Positions 9,548-18,383 of a DNA stretch of 64,000 nucleotides are shown here, piece after piece; the stretch's first letter is position 1; every line of letters starts with the position of its first letter. This DNA comes from Akkermansia sp. N21116 (lineage in GTDB: Bacteria > Verrucomicrobiota > Verrucomicrobiia > Verrucomicrobiales > Akkermansiaceae): assembly GCF_029854705.2 (NCBI RefSeq), contig NZ_CP139035.1, positions 1,240,001 to 1,304,000 on the forward strand. The letters are read 5' to 3'. The position numbers and the translations under genes are program-made. The notes beneath the pieces are model-generated. The model was not told the origin of the DNA. It made no database searches and was given only the letters and a program-made list of their open reading frames with translations.

Positions 9548-10324
9548 ATGACTGCTATATCAGATTGTTTATCATCCTTGTTGCCCCTGGCATATTATGT
9601 GTCCCCGGATGCGGGGGCTCACCAGGGCTTTTCGATGAATGGCATCTATTGGTTTATTATCATCGGTTCCATGCTTTTGAGCTGGCTGGTGAGTTCCACG
9701 ATGAAGAGCCGCTTTCACGAATACTCCAACATTCCCATTAGCATGACGGGACGGCAAGTTGCGGAGAAAATGCTGCGCGACAACAACATTACCGACGTTT
9801 CCGTCGTGAGTACGCCCGGCATGTTGACGGATCATTACAATCCCTCCAACAAAACGGTGAACCTCAGTGAAGGCGTGTACATGAGCAATAGCGTGGCCGC
9901 AGCGGCTGTGGCTGCCCATGAAGTCGGCCATGCCGTCCAGCATGCCCGCGCCTACCATTGGTTGGGTCTGAGATCGGCTCTTGTCCCGATCGTCCAGCTT
10001 TCCTCCAACCTGGTTCAGTGGGTTTTACTGGCCGGAATTATCCTGTTGGCGATGGGGAGCGGTCCTCTGGTGCTTGGCATTGGCGTTGTCCTTTTTGCGA
10101 TGACGACTCTCTTCGCTTTCGTGACTCTGCCCGTCGAATTCGATGCTTCGGCCCGTGCTCTGAAATGGCTGGAAGGTTCCGGCATCATCGGTAGCATGGA
10201 ACAGGGGCGTGCGAAAAATGCCTTGTTTTGGGCGGCCATGACCTACGTCGTCGGTGCCCTTTCCTCTCTTGCCATGTTGCTCTATTACGCCATGATGTTT
10301 TTGAATGCGAGAGACAGGGAATAA
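9548..10324 (+). CDS. Membrane zinc metallopeptidase, YugP-like
   Basis: The protein is a putative membrane zinc protease of the Zn_peptidase_2 (YugP) family. The zinc site is plain: HEVGH at residues 124-128 in AAHEVGHAVQHA. It follows the conserved segments MTGRQVAEKMLRDN, LTDHYNPSNKTVNLS and EGVYMSNSVAAAAV typical of the family. Hydrophobic segments lie at about 31-50, 150-200 and the C-terminus. The start is uncertain: 9548 gives 258 residues, 9635 (MNGIYWFIIIGSM) gives 229 and fits YugP lengths. It lies 143 bp after ppk1 and is probably transcribed separately. Substrates are not known for the family. Confidence 0.88.
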   Translation: MTAISDCLSSLLPLAYYVSPDAGAHQGFSMNGIYWFIIIGSMLLSWLVSSTMKSRFHEYSNIPISMTGRQVAEKMLRDNNITDVSVVSTPGMLTDHYNPSNKTVNLSEGVYMSNSVAAAAVAAHEVGHAVQHARAYHWLGLRSALVPIVQLSSNLVQWVLLAGIILLAMGSGPLVLGIGVVLFAMTTLFAFVTLPVEFDASARALKWLEGSGIIGSMEQGRAKNALFWAAMTYVVGALSSLAMLLYYAMMFLNARDRE

Positions 10325-10622
10325 GTGTGTTACTAGGAAAATCAGGCAATCCTGACGTATGAAATTTCCTTGACTGGGATTTATGCGCCAGGATTTGACA
10401 TATTTCCGAATGAGCTGCAGGTGATTGTTGGTCTTGTGGGGGTGACGTGAATAAACTGTTTGTTTATTGCCAGTCATTGATTAGGAATCTACTGTAAGTA
10501 AGGCTTGCGATGGTGCTTCCCTTTTTGTTTTTTTCGTTGATTTCAGGATTATTCTCGTGTATATCTGTTTTTAAAATGTGTTGAATATGCTTGTGTGTCA
10601 CAACCGTAAATATAAATAAATT
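10325..10622. other. Intergenic region, AT-rich toward its right end
   Basis: No gene of convincing length is present. The last 120 bases are strongly AT-rich and end in TATAAATAAATT immediately before the ATG of the next gene, so a promoter for that gene is probably here. I cannot fix a -35/-10 pair with good spacing. Confidence 0.4.
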
Positions 10623-11099
10623 ATGAAAACGAAAAAAATTGTTATACTTCTGTTAGGTATTTTATTTTCTTGTTCATGTATAGGTCAGGCTGCTGACAGT
10701 ACATATGATTTTAATAAGCGACAGATTGTCATGCATTCTGAAACGCCTCTTAAATTAAAGAATGACGATTTCAAAAATCCTCAGTCTCTAGATGATATTC
10801 GTAATGTTCTTTTTGATTATGCTTGCAAGTTGTATAAAGATTGCAAGCTTGTTGGAGGTTTTTCCGATTACCGTGATGGATGTACTACTTATACTGTCGT
10901 GCTCCAACGGAGTGATGGTGCAGCGGTCGCAATGCCATTTGATATTACAGATATCATAAAAAGAACAAAAACAAAAAACAAGAAAGCAAAAAAGGAGATT
11001 GTTGAATTAGAGGAAAAAGTGCGTAAAGAACGGGATTCGATGAATATAACGGATTCTAAAGAAAATGTTTCTTCTCGTTTGGCTCCGGCAAACGAATAA
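10623..11099 (+). CDS. Small secreted protein of unknown function
   Basis: I do not recognise this 158-residue protein. It has a clear signal peptide (MKTKKIVILLLGILFSCSC), with either a weak lipobox around the cysteines or signal peptidase I cleavage near GQA-AD. The mature part contains a possible small alpha/beta domain (YKDCKLVGGFSDYRDGCTTYTVVLQR). It ends in a highly charged, Lys/Glu-rich helix at about 110-145 (KTKNKKAKKEIVELEEKV) that could form a coiled coil. Codon use is A/T-ending, unlike the GC-rich genes on both sides. That, together with its isolation, suggests acquisition or fast evolution. Confidence 0.7.
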   Translation: MKTKKIVILLLGILFSCSCIGQAADSTYDFNKRQIVMHSETPLKLKNDDFKNPQSLDDIRNVLFDYACKLYKDCKLVGGFSDYRDGCTTYTVVLQRSDGAAVAMPFDITDIIKRTKTKNKKAKKEIVELEEKVRKERDSMNITDSKENVSSRLAPANE

Positions 11100-11298
11100 T
11101 ATTATACTATAAGAATGTATGAGATAGATGGGGCGGAGTCCGGTGGGAAACGCTGTGGCTTCTGTTGTGGAGGGGTGAAGAGAAGGAAGGCTCCCAACAC
11201 GCCTCCGATGTCCGGGATACGGGCTTTTACCGGATTTCATGCCCGATCTTTTTGAGGGAAACAATTGATTTCCCGAAGCAGACGTATAATATAGCTCC

Positions 11299-12300
11299 GT
11301 GCCTGACTCAGGAATCAATGTATCGGAATTGAAGGAGCCCGCCGTCCGTGCCTATAGGGCCATGTTGATGGCGAGGGCGTTCGATAGTAAAATTTCAAGC
11401 CTTTACAAGGCGGGGAAGATCACGGGCGGTGTGTTTCTTGGCCGTGGACATGAGGCTATTGCGGCATCCGGCGGCGTGTTTGCCCGCATGGGTGAAGATG
11501 TGTTTGCTCCTTTTATTCGCGAGCAGGCGGGACGTCTGGCATACGGCGAACCGATTATTGAGGCGGCACGGTCCTATCTGGGATCGGTGCTCGGTTATAC
11601 GAAAGGTCGCGACGGCGACGTCCATCGCGCCAAGCCGGAAATCGGCTATGTGATTCCTATTTCCCATTTGGGAGCGACGGTAGCCGTGGCTTTGGGCGAG
11701 TTGTTTGCCTACAAACTGGACGGCAAGCTGGACGGACGCATCGCCATGGTGTTCTGCGGGGATGGAACGACATCCACCGGTGCTTTCAATGAGGCATGCA
11801 ACCTGGCGTCCGTGGAAAAACTTCCCCTTGTGCTGGTGGTCTCCAACAATCAGTTTGCCTATTCGACTCCCAATACGCGCGAATTCGGCTGCAAGAGCCT
11901 GACGGACAGGGGACGCGGCTTCGGGATGGAAACCTACGAAGTCGACGGGACGGATCTTCTGGCAACGCTCCGGGTGTTTAAAACGGCTGTGGAGCGTGCG
12001 CGGACCGGAAACGGTCCCCAATGGATTCTGGCGAATACGCTCCGCATGTGCGGGCACGGGGAGCATGACGATGCCTCGTATATTCCGGCGGAACTGAAGG
12101 AAAAGTACGCCGAACGCGATCCTTTGGCGGTTGCCGGAAGGCAGCTTGTGGCATGCGGATGGATTTCGGAAGAAGACATTGCCGCGTGGAAGGATGAAGC
12201 GACGAATGATGTGCAGGCCGCTGTCGCCCAGGCCCAGCGGGAACCGGAACCGGATCCTTTCCGCGAGGATTGGAGCGCAACGGTGTGGAGACCTTATTAA
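11299..12300 (+). CDS. pdhA: Pyruvate dehydrogenase E1 component, alpha subunit
   Basis: This is the thiamin-diphosphate-binding alpha subunit of a 2-oxoacid dehydrogenase, most likely pyruvate. The ThDP/Mg motif is visible as GDG at 154-156 and closing NN at 183-184. The substrate-channel segments GRGHEAIA and ISHLGATVAVALG are also present. Length (333) is normal. The start is a GTG at 11299; the next in-frame Met is at residue 22, which would cut into the conserved YRAMLMARAFD helix, so GTG is preferred. It opens a run of six plus-strand genes with gaps of 8-36 bp. No E3 gene is present in the window. Acetoin or branched-chain dehydrogenase is a less likely alternative. Confidence 0.93.
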   Translation: MPDSGINVSELKEPAVRAYRAMLMARAFDSKISSLYKAGKITGGVFLGRGHEAIAASGGVFARMGEDVFAPFIREQAGRLAYGEPIIEAARSYLGSVLGYTKGRDGDVHRAKPEIGYVIPISHLGATVAVALGELFAYKLDGKLDGRIAMVFCGDGTTSTGAFNEACNLASVEKLPLVLVVSNNQFAYSTPNTREFGCKSLTDRGRGFGMETYEVDGTDLLATLRVFKTAVERARTGNGPQWILANTLRMCGHGEHDDASYIPAELKEKYAERDPLAVAGRQLVACGWISEEDIAAWKDEATNDVQAAVAQAQREPEPDPFREDWSATVWRPY

Positions 12301-12324
12301 CTTTATTGAACGGAACGGCGAAAC

Positions 12325-13296
12325 ATGAGCATTACATACATTGACGCCATCAGGGATGCCCAGGAGGACCTGCTGAGGGAAGATCCCGATGTGTTTATCT
12401 ACGGCCAGGACATCGGCGTCTTCGGCGGCGCTTTCAAGGCGACGAAGTACTTGAAGGAACGGTTTCCCGGCCGTGTGATCGATGCCCCGATCAGCGAAGA
12501 TGCGATGACTGGATTGGCTATCGGCGCCGCTATTGCGGGGAAGAAGCCTATTCTCGAGGTTCAGTTTGCCGATTTCAGTACGATTGCTCTGAACCAGATT
12601 GCCAATATGGCATCCACCCATTACTACCGGACGGGTGTACCCGTCAACATGACGGTGCGTCTGCCCAGCGGGGGGACGCCAGGCGGCGGTCCCTTCCACA
12701 GCCAGTGCGTCGAAGCCCTGTTTGCCCATTTCCCGGGCTTGCACGTGATGACGCCTGCAACCGTAGCCGATGCCTACTGGATGCTCCGCCAGGCGGTCGA
12801 GTTGCCGGATCCGGTCATTTTCATGGAGCACAAGTTCCTGTACCGCTGGCTGAAGGCCGAGTCATACCGCGATGAACCGGTTCTGCCTTTTGGGCAGGCC
12901 CGCGTCGCCCGCCCGGGCAAGCATGCGACGGTGGTAGCGTACAGTGCGATGGTGCACGAGGCAGTGCGTGCTGCCGATTTGCTGGAAGAGGAAGGTGGGT
13001 ACGAGGTGGAAGTTGTCGATTTGAGGACGGTCAAGCCGCTTGATATTGATACGATTATTGCTTCCGTGGCTCGCACGGGACGCGTTCTCGTTGTGGGCGA
13101 GGATTTCCCGTGGGGAGGCGTTACGGCCGAGGTCGTTTCACGCATTGTCGCGGAAGGATTCCACTTGTTGGATGCACCTCCGATGAGGCTCAATGCCAAG
13201 GACTGCCCGATTCCCAAACATCCGAACCTGTGGAAGGTTCACCGCCCGACGCTGGAATCCATTGCTTCCGCTATCCGCCATCTTCTTGCTATTTAA
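12325..13296 (+). CDS. pdhB: Pyruvate dehydrogenase E1 component, beta subunit
   Basis: The 323-residue transketolase-like beta subunit pairs with the preceding alpha subunit, 24 bp upstream, to decarboxylate the 2-oxoacid. Family segments are intact: the N-terminal ITYIDAIRDAQEDLLREDP, YGQDIGVFGGAFKAT, DAPISEDAMTGLAIGAA with the ThDP-activating glutamate, and RLPSGGTPGGGPFHSQ. The C-terminal transketolase_C domain starts with a KHATVVAYSAMVHEA segment. Both subunits together form the alpha2beta2 E1 found in most bacteria outside the gamma-proteobacterial single-chain AceE group. Confidence 0.94.
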   Translation: MSITYIDAIRDAQEDLLREDPDVFIYGQDIGVFGGAFKATKYLKERFPGRVIDAPISEDAMTGLAIGAAIAGKKPILEVQFADFSTIALNQIANMASTHYYRTGVPVNMTVRLPSGGTPGGGPFHSQCVEALFAHFPGLHVMTPATVADAYWMLRQAVELPDPVIFMEHKFLYRWLKAESYRDEPVLPFGQARVARPGKHATVVAYSAMVHEAVRAADLLEEEGGYEVEVVDLRTVKPLDIDTIIASVARTGRVLVVGEDFPWGGVTAEVVSRIVAEGFHLLDAPPMRLNAKDCPIPKHPNLWKVHRPTLESIASAIRHLLAI

Positions 13297-13319
13297 TATT
13301 TTATTTCCCTCATACCATC

Positions 13320-14585
13320 ATGCCGAAAGTACCCATTCTCATGCCGCAGCTCGGTGAGTCGATCGCCGAGGCAACCGTGTTGCGCCTGCTTGTTTCCACG
13401 GGTGAAAAGGTTGAAGCCGATCAGGAAATCTTCGAGGTGGAAACCAACAAGGCCACCATGGGGGTGACGACGGTTTGCAGCGGTGTCCTGACGGACATTC
13501 TAATCAAGGAAGGCGATTCCGTCGTTGTCGGTTCCTGCATGGCCATGGTGGAAGCGAGCGAGGAAGAAATCGAACGCTCGGGAGCCCGGCCGCTGGGCGA
13601 TGACGAAGCTCCGTCCCTGCCTGGCAGTCCGGAATCCGTCCCGACACTGCCTTCTACCGACGGAGGCGCGGGAAATGATACCGGAGTCCACTTCCAGGTG
13701 ATCGGTGAATTCCGGGAACAATCCAATCCTGTCGTCCAGCCGAGCGTCCGCGGTCTGCCTGTCCCTGTAGGGATGAAGGGAGCCCACTATCTGTCTCCCC
13801 GCATGAAGGCCCGGATGGATGAATTGGGGATGCGCGCTTCCGATATTGCGTTTATTACCGGTTCCGGTTCCGGTGGCCGCGTAACGATTGACGACTTGGA
13901 AGACTTTCTGGATTACGTGAAGGAGTGGCCGAAGAAGCGCGCTTCTTCCATGCGTCTGGCCGTGGCCGATTCCATGCGCCGGAGTTGGACTCGTCCGCTG
14001 GCTTCCGCCGGAAGGCCGGTGTATATGGATCCGGTGCTGAAGCACCGTTCGAACCATCCGCGCCGTCCCGGCGTGACTTTATATTTCGTCCGTGCCTTTG
14101 CCTTGGCTTTGGCGGAACATCCGGAATGCGCCGGTTACCTCGTCGGTGAGAATATTCTGATGCCCAGGTCGATCGATATCGGTATCGCCGCCCAGGTGGC
14201 TGATGGCGTCATGGTGCCCGTGTTGCGCCGTGTGAACGAATTTACCCTGGACGAGTTGCTCGACGAATACAATCGCCTGATTGCCTTGTCCCGCAGCCGC
14301 CGTTTGTCGATGGAAGAGCAGACGGGAGGAATCGCTACTGTGACCAACTTCGGCGGATTCGGTTTGACGATGGCGTCTCCGATGCCGATGCCGAGCGAGT
14401 CCCTGATTCTGGGGGTGGGCGCCGTGACGAAGGCTCCCGTGTGGAGTGATGAAGTCGAAGCTTTCATTCCGGTATCCAAAGCCAATATCGTCGGTACATT
14501 CGATCACCGCGTTATTGACGGCGGCGATGCCGGGAGATTGCTCCGCCGAGTTGCCGAGCTTTTGCAACGTCCTGAATATCTGTAA
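13320..14585 (+). CDS. pdhC: Dihydrolipoamide acyltransferase (E2) of pyruvate dehydrogenase
   Basis: The core acyltransferase of the complex. The start at 13320 (MPKVPILMPQLGESIAEA) is set by the lipoyl domain; the open frame extends 70 codons further upstream into pdhB. Domain order: one lipoyl domain (about 1-78, lipoylated K44 in ETNKATM), a linker rich in Pro/Gly/Asp, a peripheral subunit-binding domain (about 155-200, LSPRMKARMDELG), then the catalytic domain with H396 and D400 in DHRVIDGG. There is a single lipoyl domain rather than two or three. Spacing to lpxI is 8 bp. The E3 partner must be encoded elsewhere. Confidence 0.94.
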   Translation: MPKVPILMPQLGESIAEATVLRLLVSTGEKVEADQEIFEVETNKATMGVTTVCSGVLTDILIKEGDSVVVGSCMAMVEASEEEIERSGARPLGDDEAPSLPGSPESVPTLPSTDGGAGNDTGVHFQVIGEFREQSNPVVQPSVRGLPVPVGMKGAHYLSPRMKARMDELGMRASDIAFITGSGSGGRVTIDDLEDFLDYVKEWPKKRASSMRLAVADSMRRSWTRPLASAGRPVYMDPVLKHRSNHPRRPGVTLYFVRAFALALAEHPECAGYLVGENILMPRSIDIGIAAQVADGVMVPVLRRVNEFTLDELLDEYNRLIALSRSRRLSMEEQTGGIATVTNFGGFGLTMASPMPMPSESLILGVGAVTKAPVWSDEVEAFIPVSKANIVGTFDHRVIDGGDAGRLLRRVAELLQRPEYL

Positions 14586-14593
14586 AACTCAAA

Positions 14594-15424
14594 ATGATGA
14601 TGGGAACGGAGGGAGAACTGTCGACATTAGGCGTTGTTGCCGGGAACGGATTGTATCCCCGCATGATCATCGAAGGAGCCCGCAGGCGCGTTCCGGGTAT
14701 TCGAATTGTTGCCGTGGCGTTCCAAGGCGAGACAAAACCGGACATTGATGAACTGGCGGACAAGGTGGAATGGTTCCGCGTGGGCCAGATTAGCAAGCCA
14801 TTCAAGTTTCTGAAAAAGAACGGTGTTGAAAAGGTTGCGATGGTGGGGCAGCTTGCTCCGAAGAACCTGTTTAACCTGCGGCCCGACTTGCGGGCGCTCA
14901 TGCTTCTTGCTCGCCTGCCCCGGAGGAATGCGGAAACGATTTTCGGAGCGATTGCCGATGAAGCTGCCGAGTTTGGATTGGAGGTGATTTCTTCCACGAC
15001 ATTTATGGACGACTATATTCCTGTGGCCGGTCATATTGCCGGTCCGCTTCCTTCTCCCCGGCAGATGGAGGATGCCAGGTACGGTATGGATATTGCCAAA
15101 GAAGTCAGCAGGCTGGATATCGGGCAGTCCGTGGTTGTCCGCCATGGAACGGTGCTGGCGGTGGAAGGATTTGAAGGCACGAATGAGTGCATCAAGCGTG
15201 GAGGTGCCTTGGGCAATGGACGTGACGTGACGTTGGCCAAGGTTGCCAAGCCTAATCACGATATGCGTTTCGATGTCCCGGTTGTGGGTGTGCAAACGCT
15301 GGAAAACTGCCGGGATGCGGGTATTTCCCAGATTGTCATGGAAGCGGGTCGGACGATTCTTCTCCAGCAGGAGGAAGTCGCCGAACTGTGCAAGAAATAT
15401 AAGATTTCACTGCATGCCCTGTAA
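14594..15424 (+). CDS. lpxI: UDP-2,3-diacylglucosamine pyrophosphatase LpxI
   Basis: LpxI hydrolyses UDP-2,3-diacylglucosamine to lipid X and UMP in lipid A synthesis, replacing LpxH in many non-enterobacterial Gram-negatives. The 276-residue length fits. The family (DUF1009) is recognised from the N-terminal LGVVAGNGLYPRMI, GQISKPFKFLKKNGV, LPSPRQMEDARYGMDIA, VVRHGTVLAVEGFEGT and the catalytic-domain segment KPNHDMRFDVPVVG, which holds the conserved Asp. Two further Mets follow the first, so the start may be 3-6 bases later. Together with lpxK in this window it supports a lipid A-bearing outer membrane. Confidence 0.94.
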   Translation: MMMGTEGELSTLGVVAGNGLYPRMIIEGARRRVPGIRIVAVAFQGETKPDIDELADKVEWFRVGQISKPFKFLKKNGVEKVAMVGQLAPKNLFNLRPDLRALMLLARLPRRNAETIFGAIADEAAEFGLEVISSTTFMDDYIPVAGHIAGPLPSPRQMEDARYGMDIAKEVSRLDIGQSVVVRHGTVLAVEGFEGTNECIKRGGALGNGRDVTLAKVAKPNHDMRFDVPVVGVQTLENCRDAGISQIVMEAGRTILLQQEEVAELCKKYKISLHAL

Positions 15425-15460
15425 AATCGGGGGAAAGAAACAATCAACTACATCGCTCAT

Positions 15461-16219
15461 ATGAAACTGGTATCCTGGAATGTCAATGGACTCCGAGCCA
15501 CGCTGGGGAAGGGACTTCCCGAAGCTGTGGATTCCCTGCAACCCGACATCGTCTGTTTCCAGGAGATCAAGGCGCGACCGGAACAGGTCGCCGACTTGTG
15601 GCTGGCTGCATGGCCTCACCAGCTCTGGAATCCGGCGGAGAAACCCGGATATTCCGGCGTGTTGACCTTGAGCCGAATTGCTCCTTTGGCTGTGACGACG
15701 GGAATCGGCTGGCCCGACCATGACCGGGAGGGGCGTGTTTGCACGATGGAGTTCGAGCGCTTCTACCTCGTCAATTGCTATACTCCCAATTCGCAGAATG
15801 AACTGGCCCGTCTTCCGTATCGGCAGGAATGGGATGAAGCGTTCAGGAAATACGTTGTCGCTCTGGCGGGTAAAAAGCCGGTTGTCTTTTGTGGCGATTT
15901 GAATGTCGCTCATGAGGAAATCGACATTGCCCGTCCGGATACGAATCATTTTTCCGCCGGTTTTTCCGATGAGGAGCGTGCCGATTTTACGGAACTTCTC
16001 CAATCCGGTTTTGTTGATACCTTCCGGGCCTTGCATCCCGATGCCCGTGACGAGTACTCCTGGTGGTCGTATCGTGGCGGAGCCCGCGCCCGCAATGTGG
16101 GATGGCGCATCGATTATTTCTGTGTGTCGCAGGCGTTGATGCCGTGTGTCAAGGCGGCCTCCATCCACCAGAATGTGATGGGATCGGACCATTGTCCCGT
16201 ATCGTTGGAACTCGATTGA
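15461..16219 (+). CDS. xth: Exodeoxyribonuclease III (AP endonuclease)
   Basis: This 252-residue enzyme belongs to the ExoIII/APE1 group of the endonuclease/exonuclease/phosphatase fold. It repairs abasic sites and trims 3' ends. Catalytic elements are visible: N7 in SWNVNG, E35 in CFQEIKA, the GDLNVAHEEIDIARP loop and the closing D243-H244 in GSDHCPV. GWRIDYFCVS is the conserved DNA-contact segment. It is fifth in the pdh-lpxI-xth-rdgB run, 36 bp from lpxI, and probably shares its transcript although the functions are unrelated. Confidence 0.95.
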   Translation: MKLVSWNVNGLRATLGKGLPEAVDSLQPDIVCFQEIKARPEQVADLWLAAWPHQLWNPAEKPGYSGVLTLSRIAPLAVTTGIGWPDHDREGRVCTMEFERFYLVNCYTPNSQNELARLPYRQEWDEAFRKYVVALAGKKPVVFCGDLNVAHEEIDIARPDTNHFSAGFSDEERADFTELLQSGFVDTFRALHPDARDEYSWWSYRGGARARNVGWRIDYFCVSQALMPCVKAASIHQNVMGSDHCPVSLELD

Positions 16220-16246
16220 CGGATTGCTGCCCCCTTTTCTTCGCTT

Positions 16247-16849
16247 ATGAAACCTCTTCTCGTGATTGCAACACGCAATGCCCACAAGACGGATGAAATC
16301 CGTGCCATGCTGGCGGATTCCTACGAAGTCCATGATTTGTCCTCCTTTCCGGAGGCGCCTCCCGTCGAAGAAACGGGGACGACGTTTTTGGAAAATGCTA
16401 CGTTGAAGGCGGTTTCCGCTTCCAAATGCATCCCCGGGATCATTCTGGCGGACGATTCCGGCATTGAGGTGGACGCCTTGGGTGGCAAACCCGGCGTATG
16501 GTCGTCAAGTTTTGGCGGAGAGGAAGGAAATCATGACAAGAACAATGCTTTCATGATCAGCGAACTGAAACGTGTCGGAGCCGACTCTTCGGAGAAAGCG
16601 GCGGCACGGTTCCGCTGTGTGATGGTTCTGGCAAAGGACGGATGTGTCATTGCCGAATTTTCCGGCAGTGTGGAAGGCTGCATGGTGACGGAGAAGCGCG
16701 GGGAGGGCGGTTTTGGTTATGACCCGTTGTTTATACCGGAGGGTTACGACAAGACTTTTGCCGAGTTGCCCGGTGACGTCAAAAACTCAATGTCCCACCG
16801 GGCTCGCGCCTTGGAAAAAGCCGTGGCCTGGCTCGCTTCACGGTCATAA
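16247..16849 (+). CDS. rdgB: XTP/dITP pyrophosphatase (RdgB/HAM1)
   Basis: This house-cleaning pyrophosphatase removes non-canonical purine triphosphates (dITP, XTP). The 200-residue length is standard. Signature elements are TRNAHK at 9-14, LADDSGIEVDALGGKPGVWS with the metal-binding acidic residues, EGGFGYDPLFIPEG, and the terminal SHRARAL that contacts the base. It lies 27 bp after the exonuclease III gene, a sensible pairing of two DNA-maintenance genes. It converges with the transporter gene on the other strand; the 51 bp between contain only a short GGGG/CCCC hairpin. Confidence 0.95.
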   Translation: MKPLLVIATRNAHKTDEIRAMLADSYEVHDLSSFPEAPPVEETGTTFLENATLKAVSASKCIPGIILADDSGIEVDALGGKPGVWSSSFGGEEGNHDKNNAFMISELKRVGADSSEKAAARFRCVMVLAKDGCVIAEFSGSVEGCMVTEKRGEGGFGYDPLFIPEGYDKTFAELPGDVKNSMSHRARALEKAVAWLASRS

Positions 16850-16900
16850 TTTCTTGTTGTCGGGGATTTCCCCTGAAGCGTTTTTCCTGTCCGGTTTACT

Positions 16901-18193
16901 TTACAGATACCGGACGTAGATGTAGACGGCCGAGATACAGACGGAAAGCATCATCAGAGGAAAGGCCACCTTCATGAATTGGAGGAAGGAGATGCTGCAA
17001 CCGCGCTTGGAGGCGATGCTGATTGCAACGACATTGGCGCTTGCTCCGACAATCGTGCCGTTGCCTCCCAGGCAGGCGCCCAGGGACAGTGCCCACCAGA
17101 GAGGTTCCAGATTTGTCATTCCCATGGCCCCCATGTCCTTGATCAGGGGGATCATGGTGGCAACAAAAGGAATATTATCGACGAAAGCGGACATGATCGC
17201 ACTGAGGAAGAGGATGGCCATCGTCGTGACGGTATGGTCGCCCTTGGTGGCGTGCATCGTGAATTGAGCCAATTCGTTGATGATTCCGGTTTGGACGAGA
17301 GCACCAACCAGAATGAAAAGCCCGACGAAGAAGAAGATGGCCGTCCATTCGACCCGGCTGAAGACGTTTTCCAGAATCCGGGTATTGCTGGAGAGTGTCA
17401 GAAGCATGAGGAAGGAAGCTCCGGCCAGGGCAACGGTACCGGATTCCATGCCAATTTGTCCGTGAAAGATGAACATGAGGACGGTCATGGCCAGGACGGT
17501 AAGGCATTTCTTGAGCAGGATTGGTTTTTTTATCAGGCTGCGTTCGTTCATGTTCATGATCTTTCGGCGCAGTTCCGGAGTTGTCTTCAAATCCTTTCTG
17601 TAGATGAGAACGATGATGGCGATCGTGACGGCCAGGATGACCAGGCAAATATCTCCCAGGTTGCTTAAGAATGATATGAAGTCCAGTTCTTTGACGGCGC
17701 TGCCGATCATAATGTTGGGCGGATCGCCGATGAGGGTAGCGGTACCGCCGATGTTAGAGGCCATGATCTGGGCAATGATGAAAGGCCGAGCAGGGACTTT
17801 GATGTCTGCCGTGATGCTGAATGTGACCGGAATCATCAGGAGGACGGTTGTGACGTTGTCCAGGAAGGCCGAGCAGAATGCCGTCAGCACCGACAGGAAA
17901 ACCAGCAGCAGAATGGGATTGCCCCGTGCCTTTTTGGCCGACCATACCGCCATGTAGCTGAAAACTCCCGTTTGCATGGTAATCGTCACCAGGATCATCA
18001 TTCCGATCAAGAGACCTAACGTATTGAAATCAATATAGGAGATGGCCTGCTCCTGTGTGAGAATCCCCGTCAGAATCATGAGGACGGCGCCGAAAAGAGC
18101 GACGATGGTCCGGTGTATTTTCTCGGAGACGATCAGTGTGTAAGAGGCGACAAAGATAAAGGCGGCGAGGCAGGCGGCTACACTCATAAACAA
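16901..18193 (-). CDS. NhaD/ArsB-type ion transporter
   Basis: A 430-residue polytopic membrane protein of the ion-transporter superfamily (CitMHS/NhaD/ArsB fold) with about 10-12 helices. Characteristic repeats are FNTLGLLIGMMILV, FLDNVTTVLLMIPVT, IGDPPNIMIG and, in the second half, FVDNIPFVATMIPL and GGNGTIVGASANV. The two inverted 'GDPPN / GNGTxxGASAN' re-entrant loops are the ion-binding centre in this superfamily. Na+/H+ exchange is the most common role for close relatives, but arsenite or organic-acid transport cannot be excluded. No arsR or arsC gene lies nearby. It stands alone. Confidence 0.85.
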   Translation of the reverse strand: MFMSVAACLAAFIFVASYTLIVSEKIHRTIVALFGAVLMILTGILTQEQAISYIDFNTLGLLIGMMILVTITMQTGVFSYMAVWSAKKARGNPILLLVFLSVLTAFCSAFLDNVTTVLLMIPVTFSITADIKVPARPFIIAQIMASNIGGTATLIGDPPNIMIGSAVKELDFISFLSNLGDICLVILAVTIAIIVLIYRKDLKTTPELRRKIMNMNERSLIKKPILLKKCLTVLAMTVLMFIFHGQIGMESGTVALAGASFLMLLTLSSNTRILENVFSRVEWTAIFFFVGLFILVGALVQTGIINELAQFTMHATKGDHTVTTMAILFLSAIMSAFVDNIPFVATMIPLIKDMGAMGMTNLEPLWWALSLGACLGGNGTIVGASANVVAISIASKRGCSISFLQFMKVAFPLMMLSVCISAVYIYVRYL

Positions 18194-18306
18194 ATTTCTT
18201 GGGAAATAGTAATGTACGGATGATCGCGCAGACTGGATTTACGTGATTCGTGGAATTGTGCGTCTGCCTATTTCGAAAGGCAAGACAAAGGTCAGTACTC
18301 TCGTCT

Positions 18307-18353
18307 CGAAAAAAAACGGCAGGACGGAGGCATAATACCTCCATCCTGCCGTT
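18307..18353 (-). terminator. Intrinsic terminator of the GH97 gene
   Basis: The arms 18315-18330 and 18338-18353 form a 16-bp stem with a single mismatched position and a 7-base loop. On the minus strand the stem is followed by a run of eight T residues (A-run at 18309-18316 on the plus strand, partly within the stem). It lies 31 bp past the GH97 stop. Confidence 0.93.
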
Positions 18354-18383
18354 CAGGATAAACGAATAACTAATTTTTTCCTT

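Noticed and set aside
7581-9548. A 655-codon open frame antisense to ppk1
   Set aside because: The sense strand encodes a complete polyphosphate kinase with both catalytic histidines. The antisense frame is a composition artefact.
11299-11301. GTG start of pdhA as a possible truncated gene
   Set aside because: The protein has full family length from this codon and no upstream homology is visible, so a normal GTG start is more likely.
16872-16884. GGGG/CCCC hairpin between rdgB and the transporter gene
   Set aside because: A stem of only about 5 bp with a weak T-run is too slight to call a terminator.
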